Shown here: one piece after another, positions 38,730 to 51,900 of the stretch
Layout: the number at the start of each line of letters is the position of its first letter
Position numbering within the stretch: position 1 is the stretch's first letter
Source: Lichenostomus cassidix
Lineage: Eukaryota; Chordata; Aves; Passeriformes; Meliphagidae
NCBI GenBank assembly: GCA_008360975.2
Contig: CM039211.1
Location: 19,564,943-19,628,942, forward strand
Direction of reading: 5' to 3'
DNA: 64,000 bases
Notes under the pieces: model-generated
Database searches by the model: none
Told to the model about the DNA's origin: nothing
The model's input: only the letters and a program-made list of their open reading frames with translations
Position numbers and translations under genes: made by a program

Positions 38730-40170
38730 ATTGTCTATGTTTATAAATTGCAGCCCAGAGGAAAAGAAAAAATCATATTGCTCTTCATGTCTACAGCCAC
38801 TCAGCATTGTATTTTACTATTTTGCTGCATTCAGAATCTAAGTTTGAGGAACAACTGTTTTCTGACAACAAATACTATTTTCATGATCTCTTTTGTGAGT
38901 ATTATTATCATTATTACTTGTAAATGTATCTTAGTTGTACCATAATTCATGCTGTTCCTGAGTATTAAGCTGCATTCAAGAGTAGTACTGTCTTTTTTTG
39001 GTGATTTTTATGTGGTAATAACATACACAAATAATTAGCCCAAATGTAATTGAAGCCTGAAACAGTGACAGCTGAAAAAGTGTTATGTGTTTCTAGTGAT
39101 ACGAAGACTGTCTTCAGTTTAAAAATAAGCTGCTAACAGATGTTTAGGATACTCTTGTTTTTCATTAACAATGTGAGTCAAACCCTGAATAGTTGACTAG
39201 GAAAAGAATTTCCTGCCAAGCCAGAAGTATCACAAATTTTTGCTAGATTGTTGGGCCACTGTAACAATTCTGAGTGTAAAACAAGTTTTCCTACATATTC
39301 TACCTTTTTATTTAGTGGTGGGGGAAAAAAACTAAAAGAGTTTCCATTTCACCAAATTCAGATTCCTTTTTTATGTTTGACAATGGAATTCCCCTTGACA
39401 ATCTTTATCAACTTAAATTATTTGAGTCAACGTGAAATAACAGGAAATGTGAATGAAGGGCTAGATTCGCAAAACTAATGGCAAAGAAATGATCTTCCTC
39501 CTCCTTGAAGTATGTACCTCTGAGTAAATCACCAAAACTGGAAGAGGAAGTTGTCATTCTTTTCTTCAGAAGGTGTGAATTTAATCCTTTAACCCAAGTT
39601 AGTGTCCTAGGTACCAACAGGTAAATATGCTAAGATCTCTTATTTTAATGCTGCTGCTTTATCTTGTCTAATAAATAAAGTTAGGGAAACTCAGTAAGTC
39701 AGTGAACCTTAGCATTACATTGCAGCATTATTGGTGTTTTATGCAAATTGAAGCAGTTTCACAAAAAGGAATGTGAAGGAAAGACCCTAATCAGAATTTT
39801 ATATAGTATTTTAATGATTGGGAAACTTACTTGTCAGGTGGCAAACTTCTACTCAGTTCACTTTCTAATTACTTTATGAATGAGTATTTAATTTATCTAA
39901 TTAATTAATGAATGAGTCGAGATTTCACAGAGGGTGTAAATAATGCGATTTCAAAGACACAATTGAAGTTAAACCCATTTACCACAGCAGAGAACCAAGG
40001 CTTGTATACATAATAAAATGCAACTGTAAAAGATCATGTTTCAAAGTACCATTATTTTTTAAACTCCTGCTTACATGAAAAATGGAATGACAATTCAAAA
40101 TTATATTTTGTTTATTAACTTACCTATTTAAAGTAACATTTTAATAACTTTGCTTTTCTTTTCTTTTTAA
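38730..40170. other. AT-rich DNA without a recognised gene
   Basis: No repeat or exon recognised until the polypyrimidine tract at 40150-40170, which belongs to the splice acceptor described next. Confidence 0.45.
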
Positions 40171-40173
40171 CAG
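40150..40173 (+). promoter_or_regulatory. Strong candidate 3' splice site (acceptor)
   Basis: The sequence tgcttttcttttctttttaa followed by CAG forms a long uninterrupted polypyrimidine tract directly before AG, with no other AG within it. This is the textbook layout of a vertebrate acceptor. It would start an exon at 40174. Confidence 0.5.
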
Positions 40174-41360
40174 CACCTTCAGGCTTGAAGGAATATCTAT
40201 ATTTGGAGGCACGTCAACTAATTTCTTGCATATCAGATTCATCATTGTGACTTCTTGCGGGCCAGATCTGAGAAGTAACCAGGAACCTGATCCTTAGTGG
40301 AGAATGGAAAAGCCCTTCAAGTCAGAGCACAACTGATCACTAGTGTAATCTGCATTGAATCATCTTTCTCAGATCTGACAGCTACAAGCTGAGTCCTGGC
40401 AAAAGCCACAGCCTTAAATTCCATTCAGTGGGAAAGAAGGATAAGAGAACGAAATGTCTTGCCCCGTTGCAGAAACTGCTATCTCCAAGCCTGACACCTG
40501 AGTTCTGTGCTGAGCAACCAGAGTACCAAACAACGAGTTTTTTATGGGTACAGCCAGCATCCACAAATATTTCAATATGTAGCCAAAAGGAGAAACGAAG
40601 CACTTACGTGATTTCAGAAAATGAAATACATTTATTGTAACAGAGGAATGTTACTGTCTGTGGGGAAGAAGACCTCTGTCATCCCTTGTATATATTGAAA
40701 GCCATACAGGAACAGGGCAGAAGTGAAGTTCAATCACTTAAAAGGATGCTGTCTCCTGTCCTACACCCAGCTTTGAGGAAGTTCTGCTCTTAGAGATTGC
40801 ATCTGGATGCACTTCTAGTATTTGCACTGTCAGTTCCATTCAGGGTAATGATGTGTGCCACCATTTGCACAGATGGCCCCAGGAGATTTTTGACCACAAC
40901 AAGCTATACTTTGCCAGGGCTCCAAAAGGAACTGAAAAGTTAGAGCTGAAGAAAGACATTTATGCTCTTTTTCACTATGGGGATCTTTTCACAGAAAGGA
41001 CTATGATCCTTTCTTAGGGTGAAATAAATACATGCATATACATACATATATACATATGTATATATATGAAAAAGCAGCAACATGATAAGGTGTATTTAAA
41101 AAGGGGATATAATCTTTTTTAATAGCATCCATTTTTTTTATCATATTAGCAGCCGAGAAATTAAGTCTATTGATTATACATCAAAAAATGTTCCTATTGA
41201 ACATTGACATTTTAGTCCCAGTTACTGCTAAAAAGTCATTTGTAATATGTATTTGACATAAAATTTTTCTAGCCATTTGTCTATACTTCATGGAGAAATC
41301 TAACAGATAAGCAACATTTTCAGTTTATTTTTCTAAATAAATATGTTGTTTGTATTATTT
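40174..41360 (+). other. Candidate terminal exon with 3' UTR, gene not identified
   Basis: Starts directly after a strong acceptor. Two frames stay open for a short distance: one begins with PSGLKEYLYLEARQL and stops at 40248-40250 (24 codons); the other begins TFRLEGISIFGGTSTNF and stops at 40295-40297 (40 codons). After that the sequence has frequent stops. It is less AT-rich than its surroundings for about 800 bases, as many vertebrate 3' UTRs are. AATAAA signals lie at 41023-41028, 41336-41341 (followed by a T/G-rich stretch) and 42999-43004, so the transcript could also run to about 43020. I recognise neither C-terminus, and the exon could equally belong to a non-coding RNA. No upstream exon of the same transcript was found in the window. 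The call rests on splice-site and polyadenylation pattern only. Confidence 0.35.
41031..41068 (+). repeat. (CATA/TA)n microsatellite
   Basis: catgcatatacatacatata and following tatatg units. Low-complexity alternating purine-pyrimidine DNA within the candidate 3' UTR. Confidence 0.85.
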
Positions 41361-42329
41361 GCAGTCACTCATTTTGGCTGGTTTTCATTATCTCCAAAAG
41401 TGATTTAAAGACAGAACCAAAACACAGAAATTGTTTGTTCTTGTTAAGCTGTAATGATTTGCTGAATGAAAGCTTTAATATAAATACTGTAATTTGTAAA
41501 ATGATGAAGTATATTTATATAGGCAAATATGTATGGAAAACAAAAGGAGGTATTTTAACTCTTAATTTCAGAACATAGTTTATTTTAATATCCACAGGAA
41601 GAAATTAAATATATAATGGGATAGGGTTTTTATTATCAGTGAGTTTTAGTAAGTGAACATTTGGATGTTTAAGAATGAAATGAATGTAGTCTAATAATGG
41701 TGGTTTCCCAAATTATAAAGAGACCTTTTGCCAGCTGTCTCATTTTACTCCAAAACTGATTTAGAAATTTAGGGGGTTGGGTTTTTTCTGGGGTGTGTGT
41801 GTGCTAAGGTTTTTGTTTGGTGTTTTGTTTGTTCTGGCATACTGACAAGCCCATGAATTTGATACTATTTCTCATCATTTGTAAAGCTACAAAATAAGAG
41901 GTTGTCTCTTAGAACAATCTGCAGTTTACAGTTAAGAACAGTCACTGTTATCCATCTAATGCAGTGTTTTGTTGTAGAATTATTGAACATTTCAGTGCTA
42001 GAGGTGTTCTGAATAAAAATATTCTTTCCTTTTTTTTTTAAATCCACTAGCCTATGTGTAATTTTAAGATAAAAGTAGTGCATTTGGTTCCCAGTTCACT
42101 AAATCATTCATCTTAAATCCAGTTATATGTATCTGATTTATAGAGTTGAATAGGATTTTCTTCCAGTTCATTGCTTTATGGAACCATTTAAGTGCTCACT
42201 AACAGAAAAAATACCTTTCAACAATGAAAGCTAATAAAAAAAAATCTGTGGGTTAACTTTGTGAAGGGCAGATATCTTAAAAATGTGTTGCTCTGCTCTA
42301 ATGTGCTAACAAGTGTTATGCGTGTACGT

Positions 42330-42352
42330 TCGTGTGTGTGTGCGCACGCATG
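42330..42352 (+). repeat. Alternating pyrimidine-purine tract (GT/GC)
   Basis: About 22 consecutive alternating bases (cgtgtgtgtgtgcgcacgca then tg), preceded by a second short alternating run tgcgtgtacgt. Such tracts can adopt Z-DNA. Function unknown. Confidence 0.75.
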
Positions 42353-43024
42353 GCACCCTTACCTGCTCATGAATGAAATTCCAGCTCTGCTGAAGTAAGT
42401 GCCACAAGTCCTGTTACTGCAAAAGATGCTCATGTTACTGTATTTTTTGGTGAAAGACTTGAGCTGTGTCTTTGCTTGTGACTCTGAAGCCATAAACAGC
42501 TTTTGACGTGTGTCAGGAAATCAGAAAATTAAATAACTTTATGTTAGACTCCCTCATTTGGCAAAACCTAGGATGATCTTATGATTTGACTCTTTTTATG
42601 AAAGTTAGTGGTCAATTTCCTTCGGTGCAATGGATAAATGAAACCTTTGTATTTGTTAAAGAATGATGGCTGTGTTTTGTTCACACACAGTTTAGCTTTT
42701 GGTGGCTTATAGTGTTCTTACTGTGATGTCATTTCTGTTTCATTAGAATAACTTATTTGGACACACAACTGGCATGGGCTTGGTTTTCCTCCCTATTTGG
42801 ATAGTCCATATTTTAAAATTGGAGAGCTTGTTCTTTGAGACAAGTATGCAGTTGTTTAAGGAAGGGACAACATTATTGAAACAACAAGAAAATTTCAGAA
42901 TGATCATTTGAACACTTCCATTATTGCCTAATGATAACACTTGGAAAAGCTCTTATTTTTGTGAACAAAATGCATTCATCTGTATTTGAAAATAGCCCAA
43001 TAAAAATCCAATGGAATAATTTGT

Positions 43025-44430
43025 TAGTACTTGCAAATACTTTTCTGCTATGCTGAGTTCTAGATCGGCTTGTGTGTAAAATTTTTATTGCACAAAATCC
43101 ATCTGAAACAATGCACAGTTTTCTTCAGAAAAATACATGAGATATGGAAAATAATGACTGGGTCCCAGGGGCGGGTTTCTATCATGTGTGCAATGCAAAA
43201 ATAATGAACATACCAACATGTAGGCCTAATTTAAGTGACAAATGCATTTGGAAGATAACGCTGCAAGCCATAGTTCTCATCAATCACATGTTGTTATTTG
43301 CACCTCTGCTTAACTGGGACTTCATGCTGGAAAGTAAATTTCAGTGTGTGTGTACACACATGCAATGCCATGTATCATGTCTTATTTTACTACCAGTGTT
43401 ACTGGGAGAAATCCAGATTGCTTGACTTGTGTAAATCTAAATTAAATCTTTAGATAAGTGTTCAATATTGGATATAAATTGAGATTCTCTCTGTATATGG
43501 GGCAGATATTCCCATGAGATACCATTTCGACACACGATTTCAGAAACTGTTGGCAAATAATTAGCACTGAAATGCTTTTTCATAGTTCACAACCAGAGAA
43601 GACAATTAGATTATCTCATTAAACAGCAAAAAAATTTTGTCATTTCCATTATGTTCATCCAAGCATACTGACAAGACCAGCAGAACTTTCTCAACTAAAA
43701 TGACTTTACGCTGACTGATGGGTCCTTTTGTAGGTTTTTATATCATGTACACAAGAAGTGCCTGCTGTGACAGCTCTAGAGTAGTAGTGCATTATTTCAT
43801 TACCTGATATCTGAAAAGCCATCCAAAGCACCCAATGGGCTTGAAATGATGAGGTGTGCAAAACAAAATGCTGACAGTTCTGGATGTGTCCACAAGACTT
43901 ACTTTCAGCACTTGAATTTTTTAAAAGACAAAGATGGCCATCATTTGTGAGAAAAATAGGGATGTGTTAAAATAGCTCTTTTGTGGGGTGGAAGAAAAGG
44001 ATTACAAAACACTGGTCATCACCAGGAGGTTATAAAAGTGTCCCTATCCTGACACAGTTGCCCCAAGTGTCACATGCCATGAATATCCCCAAGAGACAGA
44101 TTTTTTTTCTGTGAGCAGGGATGTGCTGGGTACACAGCAAGACAATGATGCTGTTAGTAAAACCTGACCACAAGGCAGTGGTAGGCTATTGTCTGAGGAG
44201 CACTGGAGGAAGGACAGACATCACTGGAGTCCCCTGAAGGTAGGACACTGTCACTGAGATTGACTCTTACAGAGAACATTAGACTGAGCAGAGTGACACA
44301 CACTTTTCAGCAAGACTCCTTAGACGACTGCTGAGACTAAATTAATGATCTTCATGGTCTGGACAGTTGAAGATGCCATGAGAGAAGAAGCAAAAGCCAG
44401 GTGGATATTGTTCAAATTACTTCTCTCTCT
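43025..44430. other. DNA without a recognised gene
   Basis: No exon or repeat identified. A GT/AC palindromic alternating run (tgtgtgtgtacacacatgca) lies near 43345-43364. Confidence 0.4.
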
Positions 44431-44439
44431 AGATTCAAT

Positions 44440-45270
44440 ATACTTTCAGGGCTGTGAAGAAGCCAAGAAATCTCCCTACAGTTGGGCTGAACTTCAGGAA
44501 GGACAATTATAGGCAAGGACTCCTGTTCGGGAGAATCTGGAAGGAGTACTAAGAGGGTTAAGTCATGGCAGATGGCACAGAGACTCTTTAAGGTATTATT
44601 AAAGGCAGAGAACAAATACATTCTGCTTAGCTAGAAAGGCTTGGGAAAGGGTAAAAGGGAAACCACAGGGCTAATCAGCAGGGTTTTAGAGGCTACTGAG
44701 AGTAATGCATGTTTCAGATAGCTGAAGATTTTTAAAGAATGTATAAGGACTGTAAGCTTCTTAAGACTAAATTTAAATTAAAAAAACCCAAAAAACAAAC
44801 CCACAGCAAGATCAAGCAAAACTGTAAATGCATCATTGTATCAATCAATATATGTACAATAGGCCATGATATTTAAGGTTTTAAACGCTATGTCCAGTTC
44901 CTTGTCTGGAAAAAAAACCTAAAAAACCCCCAAAAATGTAATCAAACTGAAAAAGCTTCAGAGAATGACAAAGGTAGAAAAATTAAATGGTAGAATTAGA
45001 TTATGTCAGTGAAGTGACAGCCCACAGTGATTCTTCTGCTCAACAGAGGTGTGAAAGAGAAGTAGAGTGACAAGATCATGAGTGACAAGAATGGCATCAA
45101 GTGTGCAGTGATAGGGGACATCAAGCAAAGCTAGCCGCTTGGGAGCTCAAAAATAACACAAAAGTGTTTATTTAGGTAGTGTGGAGGGAAGCTGTGGAAC
45201 TCTTTCGCTGAACACATTGCCTATACTGAAAGTTTATGGGACTTACAGGCTGTGAGAAGAAAGGCAAAAG
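44440..45270 (+). mobile_element. Probable very old CR1-like LINE fragment
   Basis: Weak but ordered similarity to CR1. At 44480-44540 the plus strand reads LNFRKDNYRQGLL, like the post-endonuclease linker of CR1 ORF2. Near 44585-44650 it reads LFKVLLKAENK. From about 44890 the sequence resembles the ORF2 C-terminus and 3' UTR (tatgtccagttccttgtctg, then aaaaagcttcagagaatgac). Further on come aagatcatgagtgacaag near 45072 and gctgtggaactctttcgct near 45191, which match the kind of 3' region shared with turtle and crocodile CR1 families. Order and strand agree with a single 5'-truncated, internally deleted element. Divergence is high and I could not confirm it by alignment. Confidence 0.5.
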
Positions 45271-45499
45271 TAGTAATTGAGAGTTGCTAAATGCAGTGAT
45301 CCTGATTTTGCCTCAGTGAAGACCCATTGGTGTCAGGGTGAGTATCATGAATATGAATTTCTGCATGTGTGTCCTGGATCACTGTTGGCTGCTTTTGTGG
45401 CCCAGGAATTCTATTTGCATAAGCTGAAACCAGGGGGAGAAAATTCTGGTTTTGCATTGTGTGCTGTGTACTTCATAGAGGCAAAAATAAATTAGCAAA

Positions 45500-47180
45500 A
45501 CCAGCCAAGAGTATTCATATGGAAAGCACAAAGATCCTTAAGACAGGTAAGGGATGATTCCCCAGAATTTATGTAATTATTAAAAATTCACCTATGTATT
45601 AGTTCAGTAACCTGTTAATGTTGAGGTTTAGGGTTGAGAACTAAATAGGCATGTATAGTAATTAAGACTAATGTAAAGCAGAGAGATTAATGTTTCAGGA
45701 AGTAAAATATCCCAAATTTACAAAGCCTGCAATCTTTTGATTGGTGCTCATTATATATTTCTTTAAAATAAACTTATGTGTCTATTTGTTTCCTTAACTT
45801 TATCACTGAAATAAATATCCTTTACCAATAAATTTAGTTATATTGTAGGTTGTGGGTGGAAACCGTCTGGATGATCTGAATGAGAAGCTGAGAATGTGAG
45901 AGTCTGAGTCCCATGTTTATCAGACAAACTCCCTTTGAATTGTCTGCATTTGAATAACTGGAGAGTTTTTATGTGCTTCCACCAAACTGGCAGTAATTGG
46001 CCATATGACAAACTCATTATTTATTGGAGACTTTGACACTTTATTTTGTTAGAGAGATTAATAGTTAAAATGTATCTTACTAGAAGACCTAGTCAATAGG
46101 ATTTAAAGCTTTTGAAAATTAAATTGCTGGACCATCTAAGATTATAAACAAACCAAAATCTATATGTAATATGGAATGCAATGGAATTTATTTGACTTAA
46201 GCTATCACTTGTTTCCATTTAAACAGATTTTGCAACAGTAATAAATATGGTGTGGAAAAATAATTGTATAAGATCTTTTTCCTAGAGAAAAATGTTTTTA
46301 AGTTGTACTGCAAAAGTGAGTAAATTTCTATTTATTATAATTCAGTGAGCAAAATATTTATTACTCTTGTGAGTATCACTTGTACAATTGTGGTACTATT
46401 GATTTGGTTTTAAAATAATTTTTAAAAACTGTTTGGTTTTAAAATAGTTTTTGTCTATTTTTAGAACAAATGCTTGCTTTTTTTCCAGTTTCTCTGTAAT
46501 GCTCTCTGCTTTCATATTGCTGAAAGAGACCTCTGCTTAGCTCATTCCTCTGTTTTCAAACTGCAATTGTCACTGTGACATTATAAAACTAACTTAATTA
46601 ATCTGCTGGGAATTAGTTTCTGTTGATTATATGCCCTCTCTTTTTTCGCTAAGGAGATATTTCAGCATGGTCCTGTGTTAACAGACATTTTAATTCAGTG
46701 TCTTGTACTGATTTTATCTTATCTAAAAGTAAATGCTTGTTATTTGTGTGCAAAAGCTAACTAAAGACACTGTTTTTGCTATAGGCTGTTTAAACAGAAT
46801 TTTCTAAGAAGTTAATTTAGAATATCTTGAAAATAGATGAGAAGCATTTCCATCTGCCTGGTTGTGGCTTTGTTCTATTTGAACTAACAGTGTCATGTGT
46901 TGAATGGAATGAATCGAACTAAATGAAATCACTATATAACTAATCTGTTTCTACTTAGCAAAATTATTACTTTTCTGACATTGTAGAGGCTCCTAGCTGA
47001 CACTTAAACAAGTCTCTAATTGGAATTTAAAATTCCTTAATTTATTTATTGTGTGCAGGGAAGAGACTAGACAAATAATGAAAAAATATAGGGTAGCAAA
47101 AGGGGGATTTTTATAGAAGTAAAACAAAAAAAAATAGGAAAATTGAAATCTTTTTTTTGAAAGATGCAGTCCCAAATTAA
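45500..47180. other. AT-rich DNA without a recognised gene
   Basis: No exon, RNA gene or repeat family recognised. Confidence 0.45.
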
Positions 47181-47189
47181 CTGAAATTA

Positions 47190-48900
47190 AATCTCACTCA
47201 GCCTCCCCATGCCAGTCCTGTTCTTTAGGTCCCTTGTCACCTCTGCTGCATGTTCAGTGCAGTTCATCCCGCTGCATCCCAACGTTGTTGGGCCACTATC
47301 TGCCCCAAGTCCTTCCAGCCTGGCTCCTTGCTGCTCATCCACTCTCCATCAGTCATACCTGCACTACCCAGGTGCAGAGCTTTGGCCCTGCTGCCTGTTC
47401 AGGGTAACGGGGCTTCTCTAGGCAAAATCCATATGTTTCCCCAGATCCTGCTGATTGAATTTTTATCGCTCATTATGTCCATCTCTCCTCTTAACATCAT
47501 GCAGAAATTTGTCAAGTTTTCTTTCTGTGTCATGAAGGGACATCCTATGAAGGGATGCCAGTACTGATCCCATGTTTCATCATGAAAGTAATTTATGACT
47601 GGTAGAGCATGATTTGCTGCTGGTAAACCTGTACTGGTCCTGATTGCCATGTCCTCTGTTTGTGTGGAAATTAATTCTAAATGAATACAAATCTTGAACT
47701 TTCCCAGTGTAAAATTTGAAGCTGCTTTTTCTGTAATTCACTTATCTCCCTTCCTTCTTGAGATGAACATAATATTTGCCTTTTTTCAGTTGTTGAGGGA
47801 TTTTCTTGATTACCATGGTTTTTAATAAATGTTTGTAGCCTTGCATTCACTTCAGCCAGCACCTTCAATGCCTTGGGGTCAGTTTGATCTGGCGTCTTGT
47901 ACTTAAGTTCAACATTTCTAAGGTGTCCCTTAGCTTGTTGGTATCTTGTGCACCTCCTTCCAAAAGAAGACTTATATTTTCACAAATTAAAAAGTAGGCT
48001 TTGACTGCAAAGACTGAGGTGAAAATGTCATTAAATAATTCAGCCTTTTCCATATAATCTGTAAGTCAATTGGCTCTCCCATTCAGCATTATGTCCTTCC
48101 TGTGAATTTCCTTCTGATATTAGCATACTTTTAAGAGCTCTTCCTGTTCAACTTATGTATCTGACTAGTTTAGCTCTAATCAGGTTTTGGTCTTTTAATC
48201 CTTAACAGCATGAGCAATATTTTTATAGTCTTCCTTTGTTTTCTGTCCTTGTTTTCACTTCCTGTATGATTTCTAGCATTTAGGTTCTCTGTGTAGTGGT
48301 TCCAGCCTTTGACTGAAATTCCTGGTCTACCTTCATGTAGGGGTGCTTTTCTCCTGAGCTGCAAATAATTTTTCTTTAAAAGTCAGCTAGCTATTCTAGA
48401 TAGTCCTTGTAGGACACTGCCAGGGATTAATCCAGCAGTATTCTAAATAAGTGAAAATCTGCTGTCCTGAAATCTAGAGTCCAAGTCCATATCTTAACTT
48501 CTTTACATTTCTCTAAATCTTGATTTCATCTTTTCCTGGTCACTGCAACCCAACCTGACATCTGTGATCCCACTCACAACTGTTTTTTCCTCATTGGGCT
48601 GCTGGTCAAACAGAGTATTTCCCTGGTTGGGCCTTTTAAAGTTCACATTAGAAATTCAGAAGCAGTCCTCTGGAGACACTTCCACGATGCTTAAGGTTTG
48701 TGTTACCTGTTCAGTAGATGTCCATGTGGCCATCCCTCATTTGGACCAAGGGCTCTGATCAAGGGTTTCCTCTTGTCTGTAGGCAGCTTCAGAGATGTCT
48801 TCTTAAGCAGGCAAGCTGTAACAGATGTCCATCACATCATCCAAGTGGCATCTTTTCGGACCTAGACCTGGTCCACAAACACCTCCTTGGTTTCACACCA
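47190..48900 (-). mobile_element. CR1 LINE remnant, minus strand (endonuclease and RT parts)
   Basis: Reading the minus strand from right to left: RALGPNEGWPHGHLL at about 48755-48710 aligns with the ALVLMGDFNHPDICW block of the CR1 ORF2 apurinic-type endonuclease. PTRGNTLFDQQPNEEKTVV near 48635-48575 aligns with the following EPTRxGxLLDLxLTN region. LGCSDQEKMKSRFREM near 48556-48505 aligns with the SDH block, with Asp kept but His read as Gln. MEKAELFNDIFTSVF at 48053-48009 is the RT start, then KTPDQTDPKALKVLAEV near 47900-47850. RFTSSKSCSTSHKLLS near 47630-47580 matches the RT block GFxxxKSC. GC-richer sequence at 47190-47400 fits the C-terminal part. Numerous stops and indels show an old, dead copy. 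The 3' end near 47190 lacks a visible octamer. Confidence 0.75.
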
Positions 48901-48909
48901 GATCTCTCC

Positions 48910-51900
48910 TCAGTCAGGAGTTTCCTTCACATAAAACACATCTCTGCTTGTTCAGTACTGACTGCCTTTTCTGAGCAGGCTTGTGACGACAATCTGTTCA
49001 GTCTAGTGGAAGCAGCAGCACTGTGGAAGAGGACAAGAAGTAAATGCCATGTGTCACACAGTCTTCATCTTTAGAGGTCTTGATGCATAGAGTAACATGA
49101 CAGGAAAGATTTATGCTTGGTTTTCAAGCACAGAGGCAGGAGCATGATCCAGGTAACCTTTTTATAAAAGGGAGAGAAGTTGTCAAACAGGATACGAAGC
49201 TGGGAATTTGAATATTCCTAGCTTAGTAATCAACTGGGAGCAAGGAATATAGCAAAAGAAGGTGAATGAGATGCCAAGAGTAAATGGGAAAGCTACACTT
49301 GTGATTTACTAGCCAGGTTTTCAGAAAGCTGTGTCCCGCTCATTATGATACATATGAATAATGTCAAAGAGGCTACCTGAAACAGCTGGATGACTCAGCA
49401 GGAAATACTTGGCTGTCAGTTTTTAAGTGTATAAAAGTTTTGATCAAGTCACTGCAGAAAGGCTCAAAAAGTTTTGATTTGCAAAAGTTGAATATTGCCT
49501 GTCATGCTAAATGAAGCCTTGAGACCAAAATAGTCTGTTATGCAGGCAAGCATAAAAATTCTTTTAATATGTTATTTGAATTTGTTTTTAATTAATTTGT
49601 GGTTAACTCATAAGCATATGAAAGTAGATTATTATCTGTGCAGACAAAATCAATATAAAGGGCAGAAAAAAAGTTAAATTGCTTGGGACTTGACTTCCAC
49701 TTAATCTGGATATTTAGCAGGGTGAAAATATGTATGTCCTTGTCACAGGTATAAAGATGATTTATTCTCACATTATTTCTGCTTTCTGTTGACAGTATAA
49801 TGCTAAAGGATTTACGTAAGTTTAAATAAGATCTCTCCTTAACGCTATTGTTTTTTCCTAATCAGTAGCAGATTGACTCATTAATGTCTGGCTATTTGTA
49901 GGACAGTTCCTGAATTTAAAAAAGGACTAGGATTGGTTTTTCCTGTGAGGAAATCAGTAAAGTGTATGTGGGATGAAAGCTGAGAAGAAATGATATTTCT
50001 TTCTCATTGTTTGTGGTCTATTATGATATAAATAGAGTTATCTTCTGGATATAAATCCTTCCACTAGCATGAAGCATGAGCAGATGGGAAGCTGATTAAG
50101 ATTAGACACTTAACTTTAAATTAACTAAAGCTACTTAAGATGAATCCTTCTTTATTCCAGATCACTGAGATAAATTTTGACCAATGATTCATGGTCACGT
50201 TTGAAAAAATGTAGCAATTTAGGGCTACCTTCATGGAGTAAAAAGGTAACATACACACTGATTTTTACCAGGAGTTTGGTAACACATACAGGAAAAAACA
50301 ACTTTTTTGGCCTTGTCACCTTTGCCATAATCAGAAACCACACTGCTACAAGAAAGGTTTACTTTACCTAGATAAATATAAGATAACAACCCCCTAACTT
50401 TTCATATTTTTTAGATTCAAGCAAGTATTGCTAGGTTATCATCTCCACTTGCCTGCATTAATATTTAATAGATCTTCTTTTTGAAACCTACCCTAGCAAC
50501 CAGTATATTTGGGGGTGGGGGTGGGGATCATATTGACAAAGCAGAGAGAGGGGCAGATGTATTTACTCAGAATATGTAACTTAAATGTGAACATTTCTAA
50601 GGTAAATGATGTCTTCAAAATTTTTTCAGACCCCCATTAATATGTAATGGGCATCAGTATAATCCTTGAGGGATGATATTTTAGTTTTGATTGAAACAGG
50701 AAATGCAATTTAATGATGTCTCTAAGGACAGAAGGATTAGGGCTGCAGGCAAAAATATGAAGAACATACAGATTTTCAAATGCCTGAGCTGCAGAGGTAA
50801 TACATTCTGTTTTTCTACCCTCTGGACTCGTGTCTCTGATAAAAGTGTACTTACTACACAGATATAGAAGGATAAAGATTATAGTCATCACCTGCTGTTC
50901 TCCTGCTGCGTTTTCATGTACTTCTTCGTCTTCATAGGAACAATAAGTCTACCAGGGGGATATCTTGTGGGGTTTTTTTGTTATTATCAGGTTTGAAATT
51001 TTACCTTTTAGGGATTTAAACATAATGATTTTTTTTGTATACTACTATTTATTCTGGTGTCTGAAATATCTTCTAATGTGATGGTCCAAATATTTGGAAA
51101 GTGTTTTATTTTTGCTGAAATCTAAAGTTTTGGGGTGCCATGAACACTTGCAACAGCTAATGTGTTTTGCTGTTTTCTGTTGCAGCTTTATCCACTTAAA
51201 GTTCTTGTCTGTTATCTTTGTTTTGGTATTAATCAAACCTTGGCTACTTTTTGCATTTATTTATTTTTTTAGTATAATTTTCCTTTTTCAAACTAAAATA
51301 AGCTTTGTTTGCTTATACCAAAGTGGCATAAAACACTTATACCAAAGTTTTTTTTACACTATATTTTTAACTATCAATTTATATTTATAGGAAGATAGTT
51401 TATGTCAGAGAGAAGATGCACAAAGTTACAATTTTGATGTTTGAAATTTTTAGGTAATACATTATTTAGTGCCACAAAGATTGCACACGCTGAGCTTGTA
51501 TGCTTAGATACTTTTCATTTAGTTATGGATGAAGCAGTTTTGACATTTATCTTCGTTGTCATTGTGCCAAGGGCAATTCATTTTATTTAATATCTTGCTG
51601 AAGAATGGAATGACAACAAGTATTGGAGTCAAGCATTAGACATGATACATACTGTGGTAAAGAGTATTCCTGAGGCAACATTGATGAATCAATAATATTA
51701 CAGAAGACAAAAAGTAGGATGACTTTAATTTAGAATACATAGGACAATTTTTTGTCTATTTCCAATATCCAATCTAGAAATGATGCTGAGGGTTTTTCTG
51801 AGTATTCATGAGACTGCATTTCCAGAAATAAATACTTCTCAGAGAGTGCTTATATAAAATATGATCATCTGAAGGCAGACTATGTTTACTGAAAGTAAGA

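Noticed and set aside
49796..49815. 20-base microexon between an acceptor-like tract and a gtaagt donor
   Set aside because: Too short to test for coding, with no partner exons in phase nearby; isolated splice-like sites are frequent.
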